Part shown: positions 1-8,350 of the stretch, piece after piece
How positions within the stretch are numbered: the stretch's first letter is position 1
How the letters are laid out: the number at the start of each line of letters is the position of its first letter
Origin: Peribacillus frigoritolerans
GTDB taxonomy: Bacteria; Bacillota; Bacilli; Bacillales; DSM-1321
DNA length: 64,000 nt
Assembly: GCF_001636405.1 (NCBI RefSeq)
Contig: NZ_KV440950.1
Span: forward strand, 2,813,712-2,877,711
Direction: 5' to 3'
The notes under the pieces: model-generated
What the model was told of the DNA's origin: nothing
The model's input: only the letters and a program-made list of their open reading frames with translations
The model's database searches: none
Position numbers and translations under genes: made by a program

Positions 1-391
1 CAATGAAATCGGAATTGCCAAACGAAGCGATTGCTGGGGTTACTGCATCAGATTTTCCTGTAAGCAGGGGTTCTACAATATGATCGATCCACAAATCTTC
101 AAACTGTAAATGGGCGTCGCAAAAAATCAGGAATTCTCCAGAAGCTTTTGCTGCTCCTAAATTTCGTGCGCTGGCAGCTCCAACGCCATTTGTTTCAAAA
201 AGCTTAACCTGGTTTGCGTGATTATAGGTATTAAGAAAATCGCAGCAATCATCTGATGATCCATCGTTTATAATAATCACTTCAAAGGAATAATCTGTAG
301 CAACTGAAAATAATGAATCGAGAGTGTTTTTCACATTTTCCCCTTCATTTTTGGCTGGGAAAATTATTGAAATTAAAGGATGATTTTTCAC
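1..391 (-). CDS. Glycosyltransferase family 2, N-terminal part (cut by window edge)
   Basis: This reading frame gives 130 codons before the window ends. It starts at GTG (391) behind a GGAGAG ribosome site nine bases upstream; the nearby ATG is out of frame and stops at once. The N-terminus shows the GT-A pattern of GT2 enzymes: ISIIFPAKNEGENV, then VIIINDGSSDD (nucleotide-binding aspartates), then GVGAASARNLGAAKASGE and LIFCDAH in the DXD position. Such enzymes transfer a sugar from a nucleotide-sugar donor in the cytoplasm. It lies 3' of the giant coiled-coil gene on the same strand, so the two may be co-transcribed and the coiled-coil or another surface protein may be its acceptor; that link is inference. 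The family is certain, the substrate unknown. Confidence 0.88.
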   Translation of the reverse strand, partial: MKNHPLISIIFPAKNEGENVKNTLDSLFSVATDYSFEVIIINDGSSDDCCDFLNTYNHANQVKLFETNGVGAASARNLGAAKASGEFLIFCDAHLQFEDLWIDHIVEPLLTGKSDAVTPAIASFGNSDFI

Positions 392-573
392 TTCATTTAT
401 CTCTCCTTTTGTAACGATTTTTCATTATCAAGAAAAATTCAAGGACTGTGATATTGATGTTAAGAGGTGGATTATCACAATCCTTGATCATCGGTTGAAA
501 GTGGTAATTAAGTTTCAGTTTGTAGTTCAAATAGTTAAAGTGAGGGTATATATTCTCTAAATAATGGTTATTA

Positions 574-3500
574 TTAATGCTTTCTAAAATTCTTAAAGGG
601 ATCTATCGCTGTTTTTTGCACTCCGGAATGTAAATTATATAAAGGATGATTTTTATAAAACATATCTAATGAAAATGAATCTGAATTAGTGTTTTTAAAT
701 TTAGTATCTTGGTAATCTTTTTTCTGATACGATGACAAGATCCTAGAATTATAATTTTGTTGAGTTCGATCAATTTCTGTGTAACTCGGTTTATTTAGGG
801 GAGAGGATATTTGACTATGTGATGTTTGCATATTAAAATTTTGGGTTGTATTTTTTTGTTGGTTTGTTTCATTCGAGAATCGAAACGCACTTGGTTGATT
901 AATTACTTCTTTGTTATTTGGCGAATTGAAATTTCCCATATTAACACGAGTATTTCCAATTTGCTGTTGTATTCCATTTTTATTAAAAGGTTTTTCCACT
1001 TTTCCTGTTGCTTGCAAATGATCTTTTTCTCGTTGTTTAATATATTTTGTTCGTTCATCTTTATCATGTATTTCTTTTGCTTTTTGATCATTTACCGTTT
1101 TATTTATATTTTCTATTTTTTGCAAATAACTAATTTCTTTATCTTTTAAATCTATTATGGAACCGGTTAAGTTCTTAATTTCCTGTTGATGTTGACTTTC
1201 ATTTTCTTTTAAATTGATAATCGTCTGTTCTAAATGATCAATCTCGGCTTTATATTTATTTTCTTGCTCTGAAACACGAGCAATCGTTTGATTCAAATGA
1301 TCTATTTCTTGTTGATGTAGATTTTCATTTTCCTTAAAATTAATAATCATTTGCTCTAGGTTTTCAATTTCGGCTTTATATTTATTTTCTTGCTCCGAAA
1401 CAAAAGCGATCGTTTGATTTAACTGCTCGATTTCCTGTTGACGATGATTTTCATTTTCCTTTAGATTGCAAATCGTCTGTTCTAAATGATTAATCTCGGC
1501 TTTATATTTATTCTCTTGCTCCGAAACAAGAGCAATCGTTTGATTTAACTGCTCGATTTCCTGTTGACGATGATTTTCATTTTCCTTTAGATTGTAAATC
1601 GTCTGTTCTAAATGATCAATCTCGGCTTTATATTTATTATCTTGCTCCGAAACAAGAGCAATCGTTTGATTTAACTGCTCGATTTCTTGTTGATGTTGAT
1701 TATCATTTTCCTTTAAATTGATAATCGTCTGTTCTAAATGATCAATCTCGGCTTTATATTTATTTTCTTGCTCTGAAACAAGAGCAATCGTTTGATTTAA
1801 CTGCTCGATTTCTTGTTGATGGTTATCTTCATTTTTCTTAAAATTAATAAGCATTTGCTCCAGGTTATCAATCTCCGCTTTATACTTATTTTCTTGCCCT
1901 GAAAAAAGAGCAATCGATTGATGTAACTGCTCGATTTCTTGTTGATGGTTATCTTCATTTTCCTTAAAATCAATAATCATTTGCCCTAGGTTTTTAATCT
2001 CGGTTTTATATTTATTTTCCTGTTCGGATAGGCGGTCGATCGTTTGAGTATAATTTTTAATTTCATGTTTAAAGTTGTCGATAACTTGTATATGATGATT
2101 TTCCTTTTCGGAAAGTTCAATCATGGCTTTTTCTAATCTTTCAATCTCCTCTTTATATTTATTTTCTTGTTGGGATACAACGCTAATCGTTTGATTTAAC
2201 TGTTCAAGTTCTTGTTGATGGTAATTCTCTTTATCCTTTAAATCTATAATCATCTGTTCTAAATTTGCAATATCCACCTTATATTGACTTTCCTGTTCCG
2301 ATAGTTGGCCGATCAGTTGGGAATAATTTTCAATTTCAAGTTTAAAGTTTTCGATAACTTGTGTTTGCTTTTCTTCTTTTTCGGAAAGTTCGATCAGGGC
2401 TTTTTCTAAACGTTCAATCTCCACTTTATATTTATTTTCTTGCTCCGAAACAAGAGCAATCGTTTGATTTAACTGCTCGATTTCTTGTTGATGGTAGTTC
2501 TCTTTATCCTTTATATCGGTAATCATCAGTTCCAAATTCTCAATGTTCAATTTATATTGACTTTCCTGTTCGGACAGGTGGTCGATTGTTTGCGTATAAT
2601 TTTCAATGTCATGTTTAAAGTTGTCGATAACTTGTATATGATGATTTTCCTTTTCGGAAAGTTCAATCATGGATTTCTCTAAATTTTCAATCTCCACTTT
2701 ATATTTATTTTCTTGTTGGGATTCAACACTAATCGTTTGATTTAACTGATCGATTTCTTGTTGATGGTAGGACTCTTTTTCCTTTAGATCGGAAATCATC
2801 TGTTCTAAATTAGCAATGTCCTCCTTATATTCATTTTGCTGTTCCGATAGTTGATCGATCATTTGAGTATAATTTTCATTTTCATGTTTAAAGTTGTCGA
2901 TAACTTGTTTCTGCTGCTCTTCCTTTTTGGAAAGTTCGATCATGGATTTCTCTAAATTTTCAATCTCGGTTTTATAATTATTTTCTTGTTGGGTTACAAC
3001 GCTAATCGTATCATTTAACTGTTTGATTTCTAGTTGATGGTAGTTTTCTTTTTCCTTTAGTTCGGAAATCATCTGTTCCAAGTTCTCAATATTCACTTTA
3101 TATTGACTTTCCTGTTCGGATAGGCGGCCTATCGTTTGCGTATAATTTTCAATGTCATGTTTAAAGCTTTCGATAATCTGTTTATGATGCCTTTCCTTTT
3201 CAGAAAGCTCGAACATGGCTTTTTCTAAGTTTTCAATCTCTACTATATATTTATTTTTTTGTTGGGATGCATCGCTAATCGTTTGATTTAACTGCTCGAT
3301 TTCTTGTTGATGGTAGGACTCTTTTTCCTTTTGATCGGAAATCATCTGTTCTAAATTAGCAATGTCCACCTTAAATTGACTTTCCTGTTCGGATAGGTGG
3401 CCAATCATTTGGGTATAATTTTCAATTTCAAGTTTAAAGTTTTCGATAACTTGTTTCTGCTGCGCTTCCTTTTCAGTAAGTTCGATCATCGATTTCTCTA

Positions 3501-4821
3501 AATTATCAATCTCCGTTTTATATTGACTTTCTTGTTGGGATGCATCGCTAATCGTTTGATTTAACTGCTCGATTTCTTGTTGATGGTAGGACTCTTTTTC
3601 CTTTAGATCGGAAATCATCTGTTCTAAATTAGCAATGTCCACCTTGAATTGACTTTCCTTTTCGGATAGGTGGCCAATCATTTGGGTATAATTTTCAATT
3701 TCAAGTTTAAAGTTTTCGATAACTTGTTTCTGCTGCGCTTCCTTTTCAGTAAGTTCGATCATCGATTTCTCTAAATTATCAATCTCCGTTTTATATTGAC
3801 TTTCTTGTTGGGATGCATCGCTAATCGTTTGATTTAACTGCTCGATTTCTTGTTGATGGTAGGACTCTTTTTCCTTTAGATCGGAAATCATCTGTTCTAA
3901 ATTAGCAATGTCCACCTTGAATTGACTTTCCTGTTCGGATAGGTGGCTAATCTTTGAAATATAATGATCAATTTCTTTCTTATATTTTTTTATATCTTTT
4001 TTATGATGCTCTTCCTTATCTGAAAGTGCTTTTTCTAAATGATTCATCTCCACTTTATATTGCTTTTCTTGATCGTATAAAAGATCTATGGTTTTAGTAA
4101 GCTGATTCATTTCATTTTTATAATTCATTTCTTTTTCGTTGAGAGAATGAATGGTTCCTTTTAACTCTTGAATTTCATTTTTGAAAATATTTTGCTCGTG
4201 AAAATAAAACATAACTTTTTCAACCAATTTCTCAATCTCTAAATTTATGCTTTGTACATCTAAGTTAGTTATTTTTTTATTTACTGGAGCAAGAAGGGAT
4301 TTCACCTCTGTAAGCCCATCAGCCATTTTTTGAAAACCATCATGGCTTTTAAATTCCTCATTTTTAACATATTGTTTTTGAGCAGACTCATAATCTTTAA
4401 CTTTCTTTTGAAGAGAAGCAATTTCACTTTGTAATAATTTATTCTTATCTCCAAGAGTTTTTATGTCGTTATTTTTCTTTTCATCGTTTGTTTTGGTTTC
4501 TTTAAAGTACTGTAGTTCAGCCTTATATTTCTTAATTTCTTCTTCCAATTTCTGAACCTTGGTTTCTGCACTCTTTCTTTCATGTTCCTTCCGATTGATT
4601 AGTTCTTGATATGATCTTTGTTCATTTACCATTTCTTCATTGTGTTTTATTAGTTTTCTTATTTTCTTTTTACTATAATCGACTTCGTATTCATTAACTT
4701 TTGATTTGTATAGGGAAAGTTCAGATCTAAGATGAATGATCATTTGCTGAAGTTGAACTGGAGTTATTTTATTCAATTTACTTTTTTGATTTTCATTGGC
4801 TTTTTCATCATCTGTGTACAA
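574..4821 (-). CDS. Giant heptad-repeat coiled-coil protein (1,415 aa)
   Basis: The frame opens at GTG 4830, but the AAGGAG ribosome site overlaps that codon. TTG 4821, eight bases after the site, is the better start. Residues about 1-280 are charged and coiled-coil-like. About 290-1235 form uninterrupted repeats with a 21-residue (three-heptad) period, consensus roughly (S/K)E-x-E-x-x-Y-x-x-E-I-x-x-L-E-x-x-I-x-x-L. The last 150 residues are Asn/Gln/Ser-rich and look disordered. No signal peptide, membrane segment or catalytic motif is seen. If fully helical the rod would be near 200 nm long. Function is unknown; a structural filament or a surface/spore scaffold is plausible because of the neighbouring glycosyltransferase. 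Similarity to myosin-like or SMC proteins is probably compositional only. Confidence 0.85.
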   Translation of the reverse strand: MYTDDEKANENQKSKLNKITPVQLQQMIIHLRSELSLYKSKVNEYEVDYSKKKIRKLIKHNEEMVNEQRSYQELINRKEHERKSAETKVQKLEEEIKKYKAELQYFKETKTNDEKKNNDIKTLGDKNKLLQSEIASLQKKVKDYESAQKQYVKNEEFKSHDGFQKMADGLTEVKSLLAPVNKKITNLDVQSINLEIEKLVEKVMFYFHEQNIFKNEIQELKGTIHSLNEKEMNYKNEMNQLTKTIDLLYDQEKQYKVEMNHLEKALSDKEEHHKKDIKKYKKEIDHYISKISHLSEQESQFKVDIANLEQMISDLKEKESYHQQEIEQLNQTISDASQQESQYKTEIDNLEKSMIELTEKEAQQKQVIENFKLEIENYTQMIGHLSEKESQFKVDIANLEQMISDLKEKESYHQQEIEQLNQTISDASQQESQYKTEIDNLEKSMIELTEKEAQQKQVIENFKLEIENYTQMIGHLSEQESQFKVDIANLEQMISDQKEKESYHQQEIEQLNQTISDASQQKNKYIVEIENLEKAMFELSEKERHHKQIIESFKHDIENYTQTIGRLSEQESQYKVNIENLEQMISELKEKENYHQLEIKQLNDTISVVTQQENNYKTEIENLEKSMIELSKKEEQQKQVIDNFKHENENYTQMIDQLSEQQNEYKEDIANLEQMISDLKEKESYHQQEIDQLNQTISVESQQENKYKVEIENLEKSMIELSEKENHHIQVIDNFKHDIENYTQTIDHLSEQESQYKLNIENLELMITDIKDKENYHQQEIEQLNQTIALVSEQENKYKVEIERLEKALIELSEKEEKQTQVIENFKLEIENYSQLIGQLSEQESQYKVDIANLEQMIIDLKDKENYHQQELEQLNQTISVVSQQENKYKEEIERLEKAMIELSEKENHHIQVIDNFKHEIKNYTQTIDRLSEQENKYKTEIKNLGQMIIDFKENEDNHQQEIEQLHQSIALFSGQENKYKAEIDNLEQMLINFKKNEDNHQQEIEQLNQTIALVSEQENKYKAEIDHLEQTIINLKENDNQHQQEIEQLNQTIALVSEQDNKYKAEIDHLEQTIYNLKENENHRQQEIEQLNQTIALVSEQENKYKAEINHLEQTICNLKENENHRQQEIEQLNQTIAFVSEQENKYKAEIENLEQMIINFKENENLHQQEIDHLNQTIARVSEQENKYKAEIDHLEQTIINLKENESQHQQEIKNLTGSIIDLKDKEISYLQKIENINKTVNDQKAKEIHDKDERTKYIKQREKDHLQATGKVEKPFNKNGIQQQIGNTRVNMGNFNSPNNKEVINQPSAFRFSNETNQQKNTTQNFNMQTSHSQISSPLNKPSYTEIDRTQQNYNSRILSSYQKKDYQDTKFKNTNSDSFSLDMFYKNHPLYNLHSGVQKTAIDPFKNFRKH
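1128..3963 (-). repeat. In-gene tandem repeats (63-bp base period; 273-bp and 126-bp higher-order units)
   Basis: Inside the coiled-coil gene, units of 21 codons are arranged in two higher-order patterns. In the first part of the protein a 91-residue block (21+21+21+28 residues, exactly 13 heptads) recurs. Its copies beginning near 3396 and 3669 are 273 bp apart and almost identical in DNA. In the last part a 42-residue block (six heptads) recurs five or six times, with motifs such as SEQENKYKAEI and HQQEIEQLNQT. Every unit is a multiple of seven residues, so length changes by recombination would keep the coiled-coil register. Confidence 0.85.
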
Positions 4822-5465
4822 AATAACCACTCCTTATTTTTGATCACGTGTGAACAGGCGGTAATCTCCGGCCATTACTAATAAGGAATCAATTAGATAG
4901 GATGAGATTGAGCGACTGTAAATGACCAAGAAGTTCCTATGCGGAGATGTTTATCAAGATTTTTATGGGGGTGGAGTACCGTTCGTCAGAGTGTTGGTGT
5001 TGCTTCATGATTAGGAACACAGCGACATCCAAATCATTAAGGGGTATGGTAGACAAAAGAAAATTCCTCCTCATAAAATGATCATCTTGACCGAAAAATC
5101 TTTGATTTCAATTTTTCAATATTCATGTGACTGGTTTTAATCAAATACTGATCCCTTTATAAATGATTCCATAATAGTTATATGTACCGTATTTCAAAAA
5201 GGTGATTATATTTATCACCTTTTTGATTCCCTCATAAAATTCATTTACATGGATGGAGGCACTACATATCCTTTTAATATTGTATACACAAACTTACACA
5301 AGGAATTAGAGTCTGCTGAGTGCATTCTTTATCATTTCTTCATTCCTCTTACATATTATAAATATTGGGTGATATAAGGGTTGTGGGAAAAGGGCCGTAC
5401 GGTATTAATTAATCCTTTTGAATAGTAAATCTGTAACCAGGATTAATATAGAGGGGGATACATAA
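4822..5465. other. Intergenic region between divergent genes
   Basis: This 644-bp stretch separates the coiled-coil gene (minus) from the amidase-like gene (plus). It holds one clear hairpin (5195-5226) and otherwise no frame with a credible start. CATATTATA at 5352-5360 fits the CATANNNTA pattern of sigma-K -10 elements, but no convincing -35 was found, so it is only a hint of late-sporulation expression of the plus-strand gene. Confidence 0.5.
5195..5226. terminator. Bidirectional terminator-like hairpin
   Basis: The arms CAAAAAGGTGAT and ATCACCTTTTTG flank a short AT loop, giving an 11-12 bp stem with A- and T-runs on both sides. No intact gene ends immediately before it, so it may be left over from a lost gene or insulate the two divergent units. 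Confidence 0.6.
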
Positions 5466-6707
5466 ATGGACATTAAAGTAGAAGTTGGAGATAAAAGGGC
5501 AGGAGCCATCCCTTATGAGTCTCTTCCGGCATTTACTTATCTTTTCAGGGAATTGGGTTTTGATGTGCAGCCAGACACTGAAAATAAGAAGGTACACTTA
5601 AGTTCTGCATTGCATGGTAAAAGAATAGTCATTTCTTCCGACTATGATGTTAAATATAACACCTTTAGAAAGCACCTTCTAGAAAGGAAGGTGCTGGAGT
5701 ATATTCAAGCTTTCCTATCTGCATGTGGGGCAAAGGTGATTCTTATGGATGAAAAGAAGGAATCAGAAAGGGCTGATTTTCATGTATGCTTTTCACTCTT
5801 TGAAATCCCAGGAATAAAAGAGCCCATTCTTGAATTAATCCATAATTCGAAATCAGCTAATAAAAAGTTATTGGATATTTTTCATTATGAATGTAAAAGG
5901 ACTGGAACAAAATTTAAATCTAATGAGGTAGTCAGAAGCTCAAGTAACCCTTTTATTAATATACAGATTATGTATCCTGTTATTACGGATGAAGATTTTT
6001 GGGAAAAACTTGGTGAGAAATATGCGATGTCCATAACAATAGGAATATTGGCTAGATTTCACGAAAGTTCGCCTTTATCTGTTTTGTCATTAGTTCCAAT
6101 TGAAATTTTCTCAAACATGTTTGTTCATTCTGAAAATACTGGGTTAAATTTAGAGCCTGCCATGCAAAAAGAAAAAAGTTTACCAGAAAAGAAAAAGTTT
6201 TTATTAAAGAAACCAACTATTACTAAAAGAAAAGAAGCGGAAGTGTTTTTAGATTATCATATTTTTATTGAAGAACTTGAAGAACGTAACAAAATCAAGC
6301 TTATAGGAAATCTTCATATTAAAAATATAGGTACGGAAATTTTGCGTAATCCAGTTATCTGTCTGCGTTCCAGCCCTTCAGAAAGTATAAAAATATCTGG
6401 GCAAATATTGCCGCCAAATGTTGCCGAAACTTTGGGGGTCATGAAAAATGAAGAAACCAAAGGGTGGAAATATATGAATGAGGAATGGTTTGAAGAAATG
6501 GAGAAGGGTGAAACCTGGATATGTCCAATTCAATCTAAAAATATAAACCCTAGGCAAACAGAATCTTTAACTAACTTACAAATAAGCGTCCTTCAACCTG
6601 AAGAAAACAGCAATATTCGTGTAGAGGCTTTTGTATTTTTTAAAGAACAAGATCTGGAAATCAGTTCAAGCAATCAAATTTCCTTATTATTAACGAAGAA
6701 ACAATAA
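5466..6707 (+). CDS. Unknown protein with a degenerate Amidase_3-like region (413 aa)
   Basis: ATG 5466 follows AGAGGGGGAT. Residues 1-50 (VGDKRAGAIPYESL, then RELGFDV) resemble a small ligand- or wall-binding domain. Residues about 50-200 follow the layout of N-acetylmuramoyl-L-alanine amidases: GKRIVISSDYD where active enzymes have a GHGG zinc motif, FLSACGAKVILMDEK, a middle LLDIFHYECKRTG helix, and NPFINIQIMYPVITDEDFW near the place of the second catalytic segment. The zinc-ligand histidine and glutamate are not apparent, so catalysis is unlikely. A Lys-rich linker (about 225-260) leads to a beta-rich C-terminal domain. No signal peptide is seen. The GT-D glycosyltransferase gene follows after 43 bp. 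The fold assignment is pattern-based inference; function is unknown. Confidence 0.7.
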   Translation: MDIKVEVGDKRAGAIPYESLPAFTYLFRELGFDVQPDTENKKVHLSSALHGKRIVISSDYDVKYNTFRKHLLERKVLEYIQAFLSACGAKVILMDEKKESERADFHVCFSLFEIPGIKEPILELIHNSKSANKKLLDIFHYECKRTGTKFKSNEVVRSSSNPFINIQIMYPVITDEDFWEKLGEKYAMSITIGILARFHESSPLSVLSLVPIEIFSNMFVHSENTGLNLEPAMQKEKSLPEKKKFLLKKPTITKRKEAEVFLDYHIFIEELEERNKIKLIGNLHIKNIGTEILRNPVICLRSSPSESIKISGQILPPNVAETLGVMKNEETKGWKYMNEEWFEEMEKGETWICPIQSKNINPRQTESLTNLQISVLQPEENSNIRVEAFVFFKEQDLEISSSNQISLLLTKKQ

Positions 6708-6750
6708 GTTGAAAGATTTAATGGCATAGAAAACCGGGGGTGGGAGTGGG

Positions 6751-7479
6751 GTGGTTGAAGGAAATTATCACTTTGAGAAATACTTATTAGATAATAGGAA
6801 AGTGATAAAATTATTGGACCAAGCGATAAAACAGAATAGAGGCTTTTCTCTTGCTCGTTTTGGAATCGGTGAAATAAGCTATTTAAGCTATCCAGCCAAT
6901 GGATTACTTGTACAGGAATTTAAACGGTATGAATCTTATGCAGGCGTATCACATGCCCCAGAGATAATCAGGAGGGAATTGGTCAGGTCATTGCGGGATA
7001 CTGATATTGCTGGTTTGATAGCTCCTTGGCGATTGGACCCTTGGGCAGAACAAACTCGAACTGTACTTGAACAACTGAAATTTATCCCTACGAAGGCTTG
7101 TTGTGCTTGGATCATGCAGAGCCTCTTGGACGAGGGGACATTATGGCCATGGCTGAGTAATAAGAAGGTATTTCTTGTTGGACGCCGTTCAAAAGAAGCA
7201 GAAATCGTTTTTAAAGAACGGGGCATACAAATTACTGGCAGTATAGGTTTAAATGGGTATGAAGAGTTAATTAGAGTGCAAAATGAGCTCCAGTCTAATC
7301 AGGAATGGGAAATAGCGTTAATTTCCGCAGGGATCCCGGCAACCATTTTAGCTCCAAGAATTGCAAAAACGACCCAGAAGGTTGCCATTGATTTCGGGCA
7401 TGCCCTTGATATGATTCTTGATGGAGAAGAATATAAACTTTCCGACTTAGTAAAAAAGTGGAATGATCAGTTTTCCTAA
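6751..7479 (+). CDS. GT-D fold glycosyltransferase
   Basis: This 242-aa protein starts at GTG 6751 behind a G-rich ribosome site (GGGAGTGGG). It shows features of the GT-D glycosyltransferase fold (DUF1792 type): SLARFGIGE near residue 32, a middle segment with KKVFLVGRRSKEAE, and a C-terminal ALISAGIPATILAPRIA followed by AIDFGHALD, the usual closing motif of this family. GT-D enzymes add sugars to already glycosylated serine-rich surface proteins in some streptococci. Here the neighbours are a long coiled-coil protein, a GT2 enzyme and a cysteine-bearing structural protein, so modification of a cell- or spore-surface protein is likely. Acceptor and donor cannot be named. Confidence 0.82.
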   Translation: MVEGNYHFEKYLLDNRKVIKLLDQAIKQNRGFSLARFGIGEISYLSYPANGLLVQEFKRYESYAGVSHAPEIIRRELVRSLRDTDIAGLIAPWRLDPWAEQTRTVLEQLKFIPTKACCAWIMQSLLDEGTLWPWLSNKKVFLVGRRSKEAEIVFKERGIQITGSIGLNGYEELIRVQNELQSNQEWEIALISAGIPATILAPRIAKTTQKVAIDFGHALDMILDGEEYKLSDLVKKWNDQFS

Positions 7480-7514
7480 ATAGGAAAACAACAATTAATT
7501 TAACATTGTAGGGA

Positions 7515-7577
7515 AATAAAGAAAAAATAATACTCGCAAATTCAACCTTGAATTCATAAAGGAAGAGGTGCGAGTAT
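7515..7577 (-). terminator. Terminator of the JAMM gene
   Basis: ATACTCGCA (7530-7538) and TGCGAGTAT (7569-7577) form a nine-bp stem with a smaller GAATTCAA hairpin inside. On the minus strand the stem is followed by TATTTTTTCTTT, as expected for an intrinsic terminator of the gene ending at 7592. Confidence 0.65.
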
Positions 7578-7591
7578 CTTATTCACTAAAT

Positions 7592-8026
7592 TCAGTTTAC
7601 GAATTTTAATTGTATCGGAAAGACTTTTTTTCCTGTTAGTTGGAAACATTTTAATTCAGGGGTCGAGTTTGCAAACGAAATAATAAGGTGACCTACCTCT
7701 GGGTAGTTATTTAAAGTAATATCTCCTTCTGACGGATAAGCACTATCTGTTGGGTGGGAATGGTATATACCGATAAAATCTTCATTCCTCCTATCGATAA
7801 GATCAAATACATGACGAATTTGATCTAAATCCATCGAGAAGGAAAAGGAGCTCCTATTTACATTTTCCATTGGCCAAATTGTTTCTGCAATCCCATTTCC
7901 CCCTGAAAGCAGTCCACAGGCTTCATAAGGAAGTTCTAGTTTACAATGAGAAATCAATTTTTGCCTAACATGATTGGTCATGAAAAAAGTACCGGATATT
8001 ACACCGGGATCATTTGTTTTTTCCAC
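7592..8026 (-). CDS. JAMM/MPN-family metallopeptidase
   Basis: The 144-aa product carries a complete JAMM zinc motif: the conserved Glu in YEACGLLSGG and HSHPTDSAYPSEGD, which fits H-x-H-x7-S-x2-D exactly. Bacterial members (Mec+/RadC-like JAB family) cleave C-terminal extensions or isopeptide-like bonds, for example on sulfur-carrier proteins; no sulfur-carrier gene is adjacent here. GTG 8026 is the first possible start and lies inside the 48-codon ORF upstream (8010-8156). ATG 7981 is an alternative that would drop 15 residues but keep the domain. Translational coupling to, or a frameshift from, the upstream ORF is possible. Its in-cell target is unknown. Confidence 0.85.
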   Translation of the reverse strand: MEKTNDPGVISGTFFMTNHVRQKLISHCKLELPYEACGLLSGGNGIAETIWPMENVNRSSFSFSMDLDQIRHVFDLIDRRNEDFIGIYHSHPTDSAYPSEGDITLNNYPEVGHLIISFANSTPELKCFQLTGKKVFPIQLKFVN

Positions 8027-8156
8027 AACAACCTTTTGCCCGTACTGGCCGAACCTGGAGGGCTGAGGGAGTGATTTGTTGATGTTGTTGAGCGGGCTGC
8101 GGGTTAGGCATGCCTAATTTTCTTCTTACTTTACGTCTTAGCTTATCAGATGCCAT
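8010..8156 (-). CDS. Small basic protein, 48 aa, overlapping the JAMM gene
   Basis: ATG 8156 follows an excellent ribosome site (AAAAGGAGAG, then seven bases). The frame encodes a short Lys/Arg-rich start (MASDKLRRKVRRKLGMPN), a Gln/Pro-rich middle (PQPAQQHQQ) and a C-terminus ending GCCGKNK, then TGA at 8012-8010. It overlaps the start region of the JAMM gene in a different frame. The good ribosome site is the main evidence that it is translated. Either it is a genuine small protein coupled to the JAMM protein, or it is the original N-terminus of that protein separated by an indel, because the JAMM frame stays open and protein-like for more than 30 codons upstream of its GTG. Confidence 0.55.
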   Translation of the reverse strand: MASDKLRRKVRRKLGMPNPQPAQQHQQITPSALQVRPVRAKGCCGKNK

Positions 8157-8309
8157 TTTTTTCTCTCCTTTTATAGGTATGCTCTATAAATATGAAAACA
8201 TGAATCTATATGTAACCTAATAATTAATAAATGGGTGGCCTAAAATGCGGGATATATATACTGAGTGTTGAAGTAAATGATGGTATTAGACTTTCCAAGT
8301 TTCTTTTCA

Positions 8310-8347
8310 AAAAAAAAACCGAGAGATTAATATCCCTCGGGTTTTTA
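8310..8347 (-). terminator. Terminator of the cysteine-bearing structural protein gene
   Basis: CCGAGAG and CCCTCGG (8319-8340) form a seven-bp stem with one mismatch. On the minus strand it is followed by a run of nine or more T, directly after the stop of the gene at 8351. Confidence 0.75.
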
Positions 8348-8350
8348 TTA

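Noticed and set aside
826-3000. Open frames opposite or within the coiled-coil gene
   Set aside because: They follow the repeat on the other strand, are low-complexity and have no ribosome site.
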